A stretch of DNA of 64,000 nucleotides, from contig NZ_JAKGBI010000021.1 in the NCBI RefSeq assembly GCF_021530565.1, positions 47,625 through 111,624 of the forward strand, read 5' to 3'. This document shows positions 1 through 9,953 of this stretch, piece by piece; positions within the stretch are counted from its first letter, which is position 1; every line of letters starts with the position of its first letter. Origin of the DNA: Pseudoalteromonas sp. SMS1. GTDB lineage: Bacteria > Pseudomonadota > Gammaproteobacteria > Enterobacterales > Alteromonadaceae. The notes under the pieces are model-generated. The model had not been told where the DNA came from and did not search any database. It worked only from the letters and a program-made list of their open reading frames with translations. The position numbers and the translations under genes were made by a program.

Positions 1-2033
1 AATGCCATTTCGAGCGCTTTTTCATGCAAACTTTTGAATCTACCCGATGCACCACCGTGACCCGAGTCCATATCCGTTTTAAACACTAAGAGATTGTCAT
101 CCGTTTTTAATTCTCTCAGCTTTGCTACCCACTTCATTGGTTCCCAATACTGCACTTGCGAATCATGCAACCCAGTTGTAACCAGAGTATTAGGATAGCG
201 CTTAGCAACCAGATTGTCATAAGGAGAATACGATAATATGACATCATAGTATTCTTTGTCATTGGGGTTACCCCACTCATCATACTCATTGGTCGTCAAT
301 GGGATCGATTCATCTAACATAGTTGTTAACACATCGAGAAATGGCACATGACAACCTATGCCAAGATAAAGCTCTGGAGCTTGATTGATTACGGCGCCCA
401 TCAACAGACCCCCCGCACTACCACCGGACGCAAAAATCTTGCCCGCATCACCATATTGCATATCTACCAAAGCACGCGTCACGTCCACAAAATCATTAAA
501 GCTATTTTCTTTGTGTTCTTTTTTGCCGTGCTCGTACCATCGACGTCCCAACATTTCAGAGCCGCGGATATGTGCAATGACATAAACAAAACCCCTATCT
601 AGCAAACTTAAGGTGCTACTGGAAAAAACCGGGTCAATAGTAAAGCCATATGCACCATAGCCATACTGGAGCAAAGGATTAGTGCCATCTTTCTTAAAGC
701 ATGACTTGCGATACACGATCGATACAGGCACTTCCTCACCATCACGCGCCGTAATATGTACACGCTCTGAGGCATACTCTGTGGGATTAAAATCTCCCAG
801 CACTTTCATTTGTTTCTTGAGGGTCTTTTCCCCTGTCACCAAATCACACTCATAAATGCTACTGGGTGTGGTCAAGCTCGAGTACGAAATACGTACTGAT
901 TGGGCACTGGGTTCAGGGTTGTATGCAACCCCGGCATAATAGCAAGCATCGTCAAACCCTAACTGATAACTCGCCCCTTGGTAGTCATGAATGACAAAGC
1001 GGATCTGACCCTTTTCACGTTCGGTGATCACAAAGTGGCTATCAAATAGTTCCAACCCTTCAAGTAAAACATCATCTCGATGAGCAATGATCTCTTGCCA
1101 CTTACTTGGGTCACCCACCTCATCCGTCACGGCACGAACCAAGCGGAAGTTTTTCGCATCGCTATTTGACAGCAAGTAGTAATAATCGCCGAACTTTTCT
1201 AGTCCGTATTCGTGACCTTCCTGACGTGCAAGCAAGCGTTTAAACTCACCATCGGGATGATTGGCATCTAAATATAAAACATCACTCGTTTCAGTCGCAG
1301 AGAGGTAAATAAAGATTTCGCTTTCATCTCGGCTTTTACCTAAGCCCATGTAAAATTGCCGATCTTGCTCTTCATACACCAGTACATCTTCACTTTGAGG
1401 GGTGCCGAGTACATGTCTATAAACTTGAAAGCCTAATAGGGTTTGCAAGTCTTTTTTGACATAGAAAACCGATTGATTGTCGTTACCCCAAACAATTTGT
1501 CCCTCGGTCTCAACGAGCACATCTTCTAACAATGCGCCTGTCGCAAGATCTTTAAACCGAGCAGTGTAAATACGGCGGCCATCAGTGTCGTCACAATATG
1601 CCAGCAAAGCGTCATTCGGACTAACGATCAGTTCAGCAAGCTCATAGAACTCATGTTCTTTGGCTAATTCATTCACATCGAGTATTAACTCTTTGTTGTC
1701 CATATTTTCATTGAGCGCGCGGTAATGGCGTCCATACTCTTCTTCGCCACTCACCTCATTGGTGTACCAGTAACGCCCATCTTTAACAGGTACAGATGAA
1801 TCATCTTTGACGATTCGCCCTTTCATTTCTTCAAACAGCGTTGCCTTTAATGCAGCATGAGGTTTCATCACTGCTTCGCAGTACGCATTTTCAGCTTTTA
1901 AATGGGCCAGAATTTCTTCATCTTGACGGTTGTCATCGCGCATCCAGTAATAGTTATCGGTCCTTTGATGCCCGTGGTTCTCCATATGATAGGGTACTTT
2001 TTTTGCCACCGGTGGGGTAAGCGCTTTGGTCAT
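1..2033 (-). CDS. ptrB: Oligopeptidase B (S9A prolyl oligopeptidase family), C-terminus cut by window edge
   Basis: Serine peptidase cleaving short peptides after basic residues; family members are cytoplasmic or periplasmic and I see no signal peptide here. I translated it from the ATG at 2031-2033: 677 complete codons are open to base 3 and the frame continues off the window. The N-terminal part is the beta-propeller that limits access to the active site. The C-terminal hydrolase domain shows the complete triad: Ser539 in GGSAGG (codon 417-419), Asp624 in HDSQVQYWEP and His659 in SGHGGASGR. Usual family length is near 685 residues, so only a short tail is missing. The gene is transcribed alone, away from the RND operon terminator. 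The call is firm because of the triad and the N-terminal motif PYHMENHGHQRTDNYYW. Confidence 0.95.
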   Translation of the reverse strand, partial: MTKALTPPVAKKVPYHMENHGHQRTDNYYWMRDDNRQDEEILAHLKAENAYCEAVMKPHAALKATLFEEMKGRIVKDDSSVPVKDGRYWYTNEVSGEEEYGRHYRALNENMDNKELILDVNELAKEHEFYELAELIVSPNDALLAYCDDTDGRRIYTARFKDLATGALLEDVLVETEGQIVWGNDNQSVFYVKKDLQTLLGFQVYRHVLGTPQSEDVLVYEEQDRQFYMGLGKSRDESEIFIYLSATETSDVLYLDANHPDGEFKRLLARQEGHEYGLEKFGDYYYLLSNSDAKNFRLVRAVTDEVGDPSKWQEIIAHRDDVLLEGLELFDSHFVITEREKGQIRFVIHDYQGASYQLGFDDACYYAGVAYNPEPSAQSVRISYSSLTTPSSIYECDLVTGEKTLKKQMKVLGDFNPTEYASERVHITARDGEEVPVSIVYRKSCFKKDGTNPLLQYGYGAYGFTIDPVFSSSTLSLLDRGFVYVIAHIRGSEMLGRRWYEHGKKEHKENSFNDFVDVTRALVDMQYGDAGKIFASGGSAGGLLMGAVINQAPELYLGIGCHVPFLDVLTTMLDESIPLTTNEYDEWGNPNDKEYYDVILSYSPYDNLVAKRYPNTLVTTGLHDSQVQYWEPMKWVAKLRELKTDDNLLVFKTDMDSGHGGASGRFKSLHEKALEMA

Positions 2034-2112
2034 GTATCTGTTCCTGATTTATTATTATGCTACCAGTCTATCACAGCCGTAAATTACGTACAGCGCAGGT
2101 TTCTCACCCTCA

Positions 2113-2130
2113 TTGAGTTGATTAACTCAA
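2113..2130. promoter_or_regulatory. Perfect inverted repeat upstream of ptrB, possible operator
   Basis: Arms TTGAGTT and AACTCAA separated by GATT, about 80 bases upstream of the ptrB start. No known regulator is recognised. It could equally be a chance palindrome in AT-rich intergenic DNA. Confidence 0.25.
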
Positions 2131-2249
2131 AGGATAAGTAGGATGCATAGTTCATTACTTGTGATATCAGACGCTGCTCAGCTGCATTACTTTATAACAT
2201 CACAAAATAACACACGACTTTCCGTCTTTATATTGCCCTTTTAAACAAA

Positions 2250-2274
2250 AAAGCCCAGCATATCGCTGGGCTTT
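2250..2274 (-). terminator. Rho-independent terminator of the efflux gene block
   Basis: Ten-base perfect stem AAAGCCCAGC / GCTGGGCTTT with a five-base loop. Read on the minus strand it is followed by a T-rich run, so it ends transcription coming from the RND permease gene 20 bases upstream. The A-run on the other side is short, so it is mainly a minus-strand terminator. Confidence 0.85.
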
Positions 2275-2293
2275 GTAATATTACGTGGCGTTG

Positions 2294-5200
2294 CTATACC
2301 TGTTCCGCCGAACGGCCTTCATCCAAACCTTTATTGCGACGGGTGACTTTTCCAAACAATTTGGCAAAGACACGTTTTATATCCACCAAAATAATGTACA
2401 AACAAGGCACTAAGATTAAGGTGATCATGGTTGCAAACAACACCGCAAACCCAAGGGAAATCGCCATAGGAATCACGAACTTAGCTTGCAAACTAGTTTC
2501 AAATATAATCGGTGTAACCCCCGCAAATGTCGTAATTGATGTTAAGGTGATTGCCCGGAAACGGGCACACCCAGCTTCAATCACCGCATCTTTCAATCTT
2601 ACGCCTTCTTTACGTACCTGATTGACGTAGTCTGTCATCACCAAGGAGTCATTGATCACAACCCCCGCGGCAGCAATCAGACCAAAGGTCGACATCATAC
2701 TCATATCTAGGCCATTCAACCAATGGCCCCACACAGCGCCAATTAAGCTAAACGGTATTACCGACATAATAATCAATGGTTGAGAGTAACTCTTCAGTGG
2801 CACAGCTAATAAGATATACACAATCAACATACCTGCGACGAAGAACAACTTCTGTTCATCAGCCTGTGCTTGAGTATCTTCGACAGATCCCCCTAACTCC
2901 GATTTAACACCAGGGAATTGACTTTGTAGTTCAGGCAAGAGCTTTTCTCTAATGTTTTTAACCACTGCAGACGGCTCAATCACTTGCTCATCGATGCTGC
3001 CGTATACATACACAGTGCGATAGCCGCCTTCACGACGGATATAACTTACGCCTGGTTTTTCTATAAATTCAACCACGTCACCTAGGACCACTTCCTGTCC
3101 CTGTGGTGTTTTAACTAAGGCATACCTTAAAGAGGCAATGGCTTCACGATCAAGTTCTGGGTAACGCACCATCACTCGGATTTCTTCACCATCTCGTATC
3201 ACACGCTGCGCTTCCCCGCCATAAAAGCTGTTACCAATTTGACTTGCTATGTCTGCGAGATTTAACCCTAGGTCATAAGCCACAGGCTTCAAAGTAAGCT
3301 GTACTTCTTTACTGGGTGGATCAATGGTCGAGCTAATATCAAATAACCCTTTTTCTTGTTGCAGCATCGAAATAAACTGCCTTCCAGCGGCATTCAGGGT
3401 ATCAATATCAGGCCCATAAAGCAGGTAACCAAATTCACCGTCTCCCCCTCCGAAGTCATTGACATCATCAATGACAAGCAGTGATTTAACGCCTGCAATG
3501 GTTGGCATGTTCTCACGCCATCTCCGAGAAAGTTCAAAAGCATCAAATGGACGTAAGTCTTCATCCACTAACACGGCAAGCACAGAGCCCTCGCTGCGAC
3601 CCTCGTTCCAAACGAGAATATCTTTGAGCATCTTCTGGCCGTATTCTTTTTCCACTTCTCGGTCCACTTCTAGCATCATTTTTTCAACTTTCATCATGGC
3701 TGAAAGCGTTTGCTCATCTGACACATTGTCATTGAGTAAAATCTTCACCATAGGATAGTCATGCGGCACTTTCGGAAGTGGGATAAATCGCACTTGGCTA
3801 GAGGTAATCAGTGACATACTGATCATAAACACTGCGATAAAGCCAAAAAATACAGCCCAACGCCATTCCACGCATTTTTCAACGGTGCGGCGATAAGGGC
3901 CATTCACAAATTCAAAAAAGCGCTTGTTGAATTTAGCTCGCCAGCTATTCTCACGCATAGGCTTAAACTTTGTATGTGCTAAGTGCGCGGGTAAGATCCA
4001 TTTTGACTCGATCAAACTGAATACCAAACACAAAATCACGACAATGGAAATAGATTTGAAGAAAGCCCCTTGTGGGCCACTCGACATAACCATCGGAGCA
4101 AATACAGCCATGGTGGTCAGCACCCCAAAGGTTGCCGGCGTTGCAACTCGTTTCGCGCCACGAACGACACTATCAACGCTCGCGCCACTGCGCTCCACTT
4201 CAGTATATGAGGACTCCCCTATCACAATAGCATCATCGACCACGATCCCCAGTACCATGATAAATGCAAATAGAGAGACGATATTAATACTGATGCCAAA
4301 TACAGGCATTAACATGATGGCGCCGAGGAAGCACACTGGCAATCCTATCATGACCCATAATGCTAATTTAAAACGCAAGAAAATCGACAGCATAATCGCC
4401 ACAAGAATTGCCCCTTGGAACATGTTCTTTTTCATCATTTCTAAACGCGCGTCCAAATAATAGGTCATGTCAACAATGGGGGTGAGGGTTACACCCGCTG
4501 GCAATGTCTCATTTTTCTGTTCGATATACGCATGTACCGTATTTGCGATCGGTATCATGTTTTGATCTTTTGTCGCCTTAACAGACAGGAATGCAGCATT
4601 GACACCATTTTGTTTGAAGTAGAATTCCCCCTCAACGAATGCATCTTTGATGACTGCAACGTCTTGGAGATATATCTTCGCCCCATTGTCACCCACTTTA
4701 ACCGGAATGCGCTTAAACTCATCACCGCTGTACTTCTGATTTTCCACACGAACAGAAATAATACCTGCTTCAGTTCGGATCTGACCCGCTGACATATTTG
4801 CCGAATAACGACGGATCGAGTTGCTGATGTCATTGATGCTCAATCCGTACCGTCTCAACGTATCAGGATCAATTTCAATTGCAATTTCATACGCAGGTGT
4901 GCTGCGCTCAACCAAAGAGACGCTTGATAGTTGTAACAGCTCATCTTCAATTTCTTTCGCGAGTGGCTTCAGCTCAGTCAAAGGTATATCGGCAGCCAAT
5001 GCCATTTGAATAACATCTTGACGAAATTCCCTTTGCTGAACTCGGATCGGTTCCATATCAGCAGGAAACGTTGCAACCCCATTGACCCGAGTCCTCACTT
5101 TTTCCGTTACTTCATTTAAGTCAGCACCCGTATCAATATCCAATACCACGCTGCCATTACCACGCGTGGCACGATAGACTCCTTTTTCAATCTCGGTCAC

Positions 5201-5452
5201 ATCTTTCAACGCTTCCTCGATCTTGATTAAGATACTCTCTTCGATTTCCTGGGGGGAAGCGCCCGGATAAGATGCATTGACAGATATTTTGTTAATTTCC
5301 TGGCTTGGAAACATCTGCCGCTGGATTGTCACATAACTCACAATCCCCATTATCACGATAAAGAACATCATCAGGTTTGCGGCAACAGGGTTATGTGCGA
5401 AGTACGCAATTAACCCTTTTTGGGAAGTTTTGATTTGATCAGTCATAGTCAT
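2294..5452 (-). CDS. RND efflux transporter permease (AcrB/HAE-type inner membrane pump)
   Basis: Proton-driven inner-membrane pump of a tripartite efflux complex, 1052 residues, the usual RND length. The N-terminal helix region with HNPVAANLMMFF and the FPSQE/YPGASPQE segment is typical. The proton relay is seen as the Asp pair in GIVVDDAIVIGE (TM4). The second half repeats the first, including GVVINDSLVMTDYVN in the TM10-12 region. Large periplasmic loops follow TM1 and TM7. It lies 9 bases downstream of its adaptor gene, so the two are co-translated. No outer-membrane TolC partner is encoded in the window, so a chromosomal TolC elsewhere is presumed. Substrate cannot be told from sequence. 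The presence of both TM4 aspartates favours organic substrates over the heavy-metal CzcA type; this is inference. Confidence 0.93.
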   Translation of the reverse strand: MTMTDQIKTSQKGLIAYFAHNPVAANLMMFFIVIMGIVSYVTIQRQMFPSQEINKISVNASYPGASPQEIEESILIKIEEALKDVTEIEKGVYRATRGNGSVVLDIDTGADLNEVTEKVRTRVNGVATFPADMEPIRVQQREFRQDVIQMALAADIPLTELKPLAKEIEDELLQLSSVSLVERSTPAYEIAIEIDPDTLRRYGLSINDISNSIRRYSANMSAGQIRTEAGIISVRVENQKYSGDEFKRIPVKVGDNGAKIYLQDVAVIKDAFVEGEFYFKQNGVNAAFLSVKATKDQNMIPIANTVHAYIEQKNETLPAGVTLTPIVDMTYYLDARLEMMKKNMFQGAILVAIMLSIFLRFKLALWVMIGLPVCFLGAIMLMPVFGISINIVSLFAFIMVLGIVVDDAIVIGESSYTEVERSGASVDSVVRGAKRVATPATFGVLTTMAVFAPMVMSSGPQGAFFKSISIVVILCLVFSLIESKWILPAHLAHTKFKPMRENSWRAKFNKRFFEFVNGPYRRTVEKCVEWRWAVFFGFIAVFMISMSLITSSQVRFIPLPKVPHDYPMVKILLNDNVSDEQTLSAMMKVEKMMLEVDREVEKEYGQKMLKDILVWNEGRSEGSVLAVLVDEDLRPFDAFELSRRWRENMPTIAGVKSLLVIDDVNDFGGGDGEFGYLLYGPDIDTLNAAGRQFISMLQQEKGLFDISSTIDPPSKEVQLTLKPVAYDLGLNLADIASQIGNSFYGGEAQRVIRDGEEIRVMVRYPELDREAIASLRYALVKTPQGQEVVLGDVVEFIEKPGVSYIRREGGYRTVYVYGSIDEQVIEPSAVVKNIREKLLPELQSQFPGVKSELGGSVEDTQAQADEQKLFFVAGMLIVYILLAVPLKSYSQPLIIMSVIPFSLIGAVWGHWLNGLDMSMMSTFGLIAAAGVVINDSLVMTDYVNQVRKEGVRLKDAVIEAGCARFRAITLTSITTFAGVTPIIFETSLQAKFVIPMAISLGFAVLFATMITLILVPCLYIILVDIKRVFAKLFGKVTRRNKGLDEGRSAEQV

Positions 5453-5461
5453 TCCCTGCCG

Positions 5462-6628
5462 TTATAGCTTTCCCACATTGTCAGTATCTCCCTGACTCTG
5501 CTCACTACCAGCCACTTTTACCGCCATACCACGTTGTGGATATTCAGGTAACGTTACAACGACCGTATCATTATTTGAAAGACCTTCACCGACAAGGTAA
5601 TAAGCCCCTTCCTCGCGAATAACCTGTACTGTACGAGGCTCAAGCTGAGCGTCTGAATTTAGCAACCACACGGTTTGATTATTCACTAACTCTTGCGGCA
5701 AGCGGTAAATTTGTTTGAGGGTTTTTCCAGCAAATTGAACCTGAACATATGTACCAAATTTTATTGCTGGCGCATTGCTTGTTAAGCCATAGGGATCATC
5801 AATACGAACCACCAGATTGTTCATGCGAGTTTGTTGATCGACTACGCCTAAGTCTCGATGAATATAGGCTTGGCGCGTGAAACTGTTGATGCCTTTTTGC
5901 GATAGCGTTGCCTCTATACCAGATACATTGTCTGGCAAGAAAATAGAATCAAAGCCCGCAATCGGGATAATAATCTCAGCCTGCTCTATGTTATTTAACT
6001 TCGCCACTGAAGCACCGGTATTAACAAATTGACCCAGGCCGACATCTCGGGAAACAACCAATGCATTAAATGGTGCCACGACTTCGCAATTGTCTAAATC
6101 TCGCTGAGCTCTACTCAATGCTGCTTTAGCAGATTTAACTGCAGCATGAGCACTCAGTAGCTGAGGCTTGCGAAGGAATAAATCAGTGTGTGTTTTATTT
6201 GGAAAGCGTTTTGCTTCATCTGCGGCAACATCCGCCAGAGCTTGTTCTTCGATGAGCTGGGCTTGTGCACTTGACAGGGTGGCTTCGGCTTGCAAGAGCG
6301 CCGCTTGGTAATTGTCCTTTTCAATTTTAAGGAGCACATCTCCTTTATTAATCACACCACCTGCGACGAAGTTTGGATGCCAATATTCAATTTCACCCGA
6401 AACCTGTACTGACAAATTCGTTTGCTCAAGCGGTTGTACTTCACCATAACTGTTGATCACAACTTGATGATCTTGCGCTCGTAGTGCTTCGACCTCAACG
6501 ATAGGTCGAGTGTCTACGACATCTGACTCATCATCATTTTTTGCAACAGCATTTATGCCCATAAATCCAGCGATACCGATACCCAACGCAACGAAGGGCA
6601 ATATCCATTTTAGTGTCTTTGCTTGCAT
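5462..6628 (-). CDS. RND efflux periplasmic adaptor subunit (HlyD/AcrA family)
   Basis: Membrane fusion protein of 388 residues that bridges the RND pump encoded next to it and an outer-membrane channel. A single N-terminal hydrophobic segment (about residues 8-28) has no lipobox cysteine, so it is probably an inner-membrane anchor. It is followed by the first lipoyl half (QPLEQTNLSVQVSGEIEYW), a long helical hairpin (about 100-165, rich in Ala, Gln and Leu), the second lipoyl half (VVAPFNALVVSRDVGLGQFV) and beta-barrel domains. The start ATG at 6626-6628 has AGGTG about 8 bases upstream. The gene begins only 89 bases after the end of the ABC permease gene, so read-through from the ABC operon is possible. 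Confidence 0.93.
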   Translation of the reverse strand: MQAKTLKWILPFVALGIGIAGFMGINAVAKNDDESDVVDTRPIVEVEALRAQDHQVVINSYGEVQPLEQTNLSVQVSGEIEYWHPNFVAGGVINKGDVLLKIEKDNYQAALLQAEATLSSAQAQLIEEQALADVAADEAKRFPNKTHTDLFLRKPQLLSAHAAVKSAKAALSRAQRDLDNCEVVAPFNALVVSRDVGLGQFVNTGASVAKLNNIEQAEIIIPIAGFDSIFLPDNVSGIEATLSQKGINSFTRQAYIHRDLGVVDQQTRMNNLVVRIDDPYGLTSNAPAIKFGTYVQVQFAGKTLKQIYRLPQELVNNQTVWLLNSDAQLEPRTVQVIREEGAYYLVGEGLSNNDTVVVTLPEYPQRGMAVKVAGSEQSQGDTDNVGKL

Positions 6629-6717
6629 GACCGCACCTATTGATAATTTCCTACTGCTATCTTAACAAGATTTAGGCCATGCAGGGTGTGACATTTGTAA
6701 GAATCTGTTACAACTCT

Positions 6718-9117
6718 TCAGTCTTTTTTCAACTGCCGATAGACATGGTATATATCTATATAAAACAGTAAGCTAAATAAAAAAACAACGGCAAATGCGT
6801 AACTAAAGAATAGTATGGATATCGGCACAGTGACAACACTTGCAATAACGAGGATTACACTTGTTGCAATCACCAATGCGGCCGTGAAATGACCCAATCG
6901 CAACCTCACTTGTTCACGCACCAAGTGTCGATGTTTGGCACCAACCTGTTGTTTAATTCGTATTACTTCCCGCTGGCCTAGTGCGAGATTTCCCAACAAA
7001 CCAAATAATCCCACGACCACTTGAATAACAATCAAAATACACACCCCAATACCGCCAATTAAGCTCACCATAGCTGTGCTATTTAATTCTCTAATTTGTG
7101 CTGATAAGGCGCTGTACCTTTGTACATTTTGTGCCACTGCTTGCTGTTTGAGTAATGCCACCACCTCTGATTTATGCATCGTTTGACCCGGCCTCAGCTT
7201 CACCAACATATTGGTCTCATAGTAATTGTGTGGAAAATACAAGATCGGTAAAGCGCCGGTTGTATGAGTAAAAATATCCTCAACAATTCCGATTAAAATC
7301 ACAGGTGGCTGATTTCCAGGATACAGCGTCATGCCAATATGCAGCTCATCAATGCCGAGCTGAGACGCAGCCTGACGGTTCATGATCAGTACGTTGCGTA
7401 GCTCAGTATCTCGTTGATTAAATGAACGTCCTGCAACAACCTTTTGGCCAAGCAGCTGAAAATAGCCAGCGCCAACAAGCTGTGAATTGACTGTGAGTTG
7501 GTCAGCACTTTTTGGGGTCTTACCAATACTTGCAAGATAACGGTTATCAAAAGGCATAATGGCACTGAGTGCAACGGACTCGATTTTTGGGTGTGCCAAC
7601 AGCGCTTGCTGATTAGCAAAAAATAACTGTTTGCGCGCGGCAACATGCGCGGCTTCTTTGCCCCATGAGTGCTGTTGACGCTCAATGAACATAACCCCTT
7701 GATCATCGATACCGACAGGTGTTGAAAGGCGATGAGTAAAATAGATAGATGACCAAGCGGTGGTGCACAAGACAATGATCCCCACGCTGAGCTGGGTGAT
7801 CAGGACATTGACGGTCAACCAGTGCGGTAGCTGCTTGACCTGGCCCTTACCTGCGCCATGCATTTGGCTATGTAAATGCCGAAAAGACAAGTGGGACAAC
7901 CCAAGCTTGGCAAAACTCGCAGATAAAATAAGTGCAACCCCCACCATGAAAACGTGGTGCCACCATCTGATCGTTAACCAGTGAATGTGTGCATACGTTG
8001 AAGCTGCAGCCTGTTTAATCACATACACCGTTATTTCGCTCAGCAGCATGGCACACAATGCGGAGATCAAAAATAACGCACTCAATTGAATGTAATGTGC
8101 GCCTCGTAACATACTTAGTTTTGCACCCAAGGTCACCTTCAAAGCCAATTCACTATGTTGTTTCTTAACCTCCAATAAGTAAAAGGTGAATAAGTTAACT
8201 AACGTGATGAGTAAAAATGCGCTCCCACCCAGTAGCAACCAGTGGCTGGTGCGCTTCAACGGCGCTTTCAGTCGATCTTGTAAAGGCATAAATTTAAATT
8301 TCAGATGTTTACCTTTGCCATAATTAAGACTCATCAATCCTTGTGTAAACTGTTGATTGAGATAGCCTATCACGTCAGGGGCTACGGGTTTGATGGTGCT
8401 GGACCTTTTGAGACGACCGACAACAAAGGTGTTTTGTCTCACTGTAAGATGTTCTAACAATGGTTGCGCAAAATTGATCGTGCTATTAAAGTCCATGAAG
8501 ACATCAGTGCGATAATTTGCCGCACTTAGCTGGGGCTCTTTATTACTGCATGCAACAACACCCGCAATACGATATTGTTGATTGTCTAGCACGATTGATT
8601 GGGAAAGCAGCTCAGTCATAGAACGTAGTGGCTGTTCAACACTTCGCATATAGCGATGTGCAAAACATTCGCTAATAACCACCTCCCGAGTCCCATTGTG
8701 TTGCGTTTGGTTGAAATAACGACCGGCACGCAATTCTAAATCAAATAAGGTAAAAAAATTCGGATGAGTATAGGTTACATTTACTTGCGGCGCAGCGGCA
8801 TGCGTTGTGTATAAAAGCTCTCCATAAAAAATTGGGGCGATAAGCTCAAGTTGTGATGTGCGACTACTAATATGATAGGCAGCCATATTTGACAGTGCGT
8901 TATCCATAATCGGTTCTTCTTGCCGATTAACCATCGTACCGTGCAACCATACGAGCCTATCTGCATGCGTGTAGGGCAACGGGGCATAAGCTTGCCAATA
9001 GAAGAGACTGACCACCAATCCACCAGCCAAGGCCATGGTCAATAAAAAAACGAACACCAGTGTAAATCTAGGTTTGGCACACAGCGTAATAATTGCGCTG
9101 AGAGATTCCTTCCACAT
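6718..9117 (-). CDS. ABC transporter permease, MacB/FtsX family, two-module (about 800 aa) type
   Basis: Inner-membrane permease with two successive FtsX modules. The N-terminal TM (about 18-40) is followed by a MacB-like periplasmic core (residues 50-280), three TMs (about 285-410), then a further TM near 435, a second core and three C-terminal TMs ending near residue 795. Most MacB permeases have one module; this doubled form is a known family in gammaproteobacteria, often linked to peptide or lipid export and commonly found near NtrC-type two-component genes. AAGGAGAG lies 6-8 bases before the ATG. It lies 102 bases downstream of the ATPase gene. There is no fused ATPase domain, so it depends on the separate ATPase. 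Substrate unknown. Confidence 0.88.
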   Translation of the reverse strand: MWKESLSAIITLCAKPRFTLVFVFLLTMALAGGLVVSLFYWQAYAPLPYTHADRLVWLHGTMVNRQEEPIMDNALSNMAAYHISSRTSQLELIAPIFYGELLYTTHAAAPQVNVTYTHPNFFTLFDLELRAGRYFNQTQHNGTREVVISECFAHRYMRSVEQPLRSMTELLSQSIVLDNQQYRIAGVVACSNKEPQLSAANYRTDVFMDFNSTINFAQPLLEHLTVRQNTFVVGRLKRSSTIKPVAPDVIGYLNQQFTQGLMSLNYGKGKHLKFKFMPLQDRLKAPLKRTSHWLLLGGSAFLLITLVNLFTFYLLEVKKQHSELALKVTLGAKLSMLRGAHYIQLSALFLISALCAMLLSEITVYVIKQAAASTYAHIHWLTIRWWHHVFMVGVALILSASFAKLGLSHLSFRHLHSQMHGAGKGQVKQLPHWLTVNVLITQLSVGIIVLCTTAWSSIYFTHRLSTPVGIDDQGVMFIERQQHSWGKEAAHVAARKQLFFANQQALLAHPKIESVALSAIMPFDNRYLASIGKTPKSADQLTVNSQLVGAGYFQLLGQKVVAGRSFNQRDTELRNVLIMNRQAASQLGIDELHIGMTLYPGNQPPVILIGIVEDIFTHTTGALPILYFPHNYYETNMLVKLRPGQTMHKSEVVALLKQQAVAQNVQRYSALSAQIRELNSTAMVSLIGGIGVCILIVIQVVVGLFGLLGNLALGQREVIRIKQQVGAKHRHLVREQVRLRLGHFTAALVIATSVILVIASVVTVPISILFFSYAFAVVFLFSLLFYIDIYHVYRQLKKD

Positions 9118-9219
9118 ATTACTCTCCTTGTGCTCGGCTCTGTTTGATCATTGCTATCGCCCATACAGCAGTAATGACTATAGATTGTCGAAAATATAAA
9201 TGTGAATACATCATGGGCT

Positions 9220-9945
9220 TCAAGCTACTCCGTTAAACTGAGTCTGGTTGGAGCGGCTGATTTGTGCACTGCCCAGTAACTCACCATCAAACAGCTTAAT
9301 TTGCCTCGCGGCCATGTCAGCATAGCGAGGATCGTGGGTGACCATGCAAATGGTAGTCCCTTGTTGGTGTAGCTCCCCAATTAGTGACATCACCGCATCC
9401 CCACTTTTAGAATCAAGATTACCCGTCGCTTCATCAATCAATAAGATACTTGGTTGAGTGACGAGGGCGCGCGCTATGGCCACACGCTGCTGTTGGCCAC
9501 CTGACAATTCACCGGGCCGATGTGTTAAGCGATGTGACAGCCCCACTTTATCTAGACAATTCAAAACTATTTTTTTTACTTGCTCGGCGGTCATTTTTGG
9601 TTCCCGATAACGCAGTGGCAATGCCGCATTATCGAACACATTCAACGATTCTATGAGGTTAAAAGATTGGAAAATAAATCCGATATGCTTGTTTCTTAGT
9701 TCAGCGCTCTGATCAAATGACAACGCGTCCACCCGCTGTCCAGCTAAGAGATACTCGCCAGACGAGGCCGTTTCTAGCAACCCCATAATCGATAATAACG
9801 TCGATTTTCCACACCCAGAAGGACCAGAAACAGAAACAAATTCACCTGATTCAATCACGAGATTGATATTTCTCAATGCATGCGTCTGCAAATCGGACGT
9901 TTCGAAGACTTTTCCGATATTCTTCATTTCAATAATATGCGGCAT
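9220..9945 (-). CDS. ABC transporter ATP-binding protein (MacB/LolD subfamily)
   Basis: ATPase of 241 residues powering the adjacent FtsX-type permease. All nucleotide-binding motifs are present: Walker A GPSGCGKST, Q-loop FQSFNLIESLNVFDN, signature LSGGQQQRVAIARAL, Walker B ILLIDEATGN and H-loop MVTHDPRYAD. The length is that of free-standing MacB/LolD ATPases. It lies 8 bases downstream of the adaptor gene and upstream of the permease gene, the usual adaptor-ATPase-permease order. MacB-type systems act as mechanotransmitters moving substrate from periplasm to outside, so the partner outer-membrane channel would be a TolC-like protein not in this window. Confidence 0.95.
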   Translation of the reverse strand: MPHIIEMKNIGKVFETSDLQTHALRNINLVIESGEFVSVSGPSGCGKSTLLSIMGLLETASSGEYLLAGQRVDALSFDQSAELRNKHIGFIFQSFNLIESLNVFDNAALPLRYREPKMTAEQVKKIVLNCLDKVGLSHRLTHRPGELSGGQQQRVAIARALVTQPSILLIDEATGNLDSKSGDAVMSLIGELHQQGTTICMVTHDPRYADMAARQIKLFDGELLGSAQISRSNQTQFNGVA

Positions 9946-9953
9946 GTCGACTC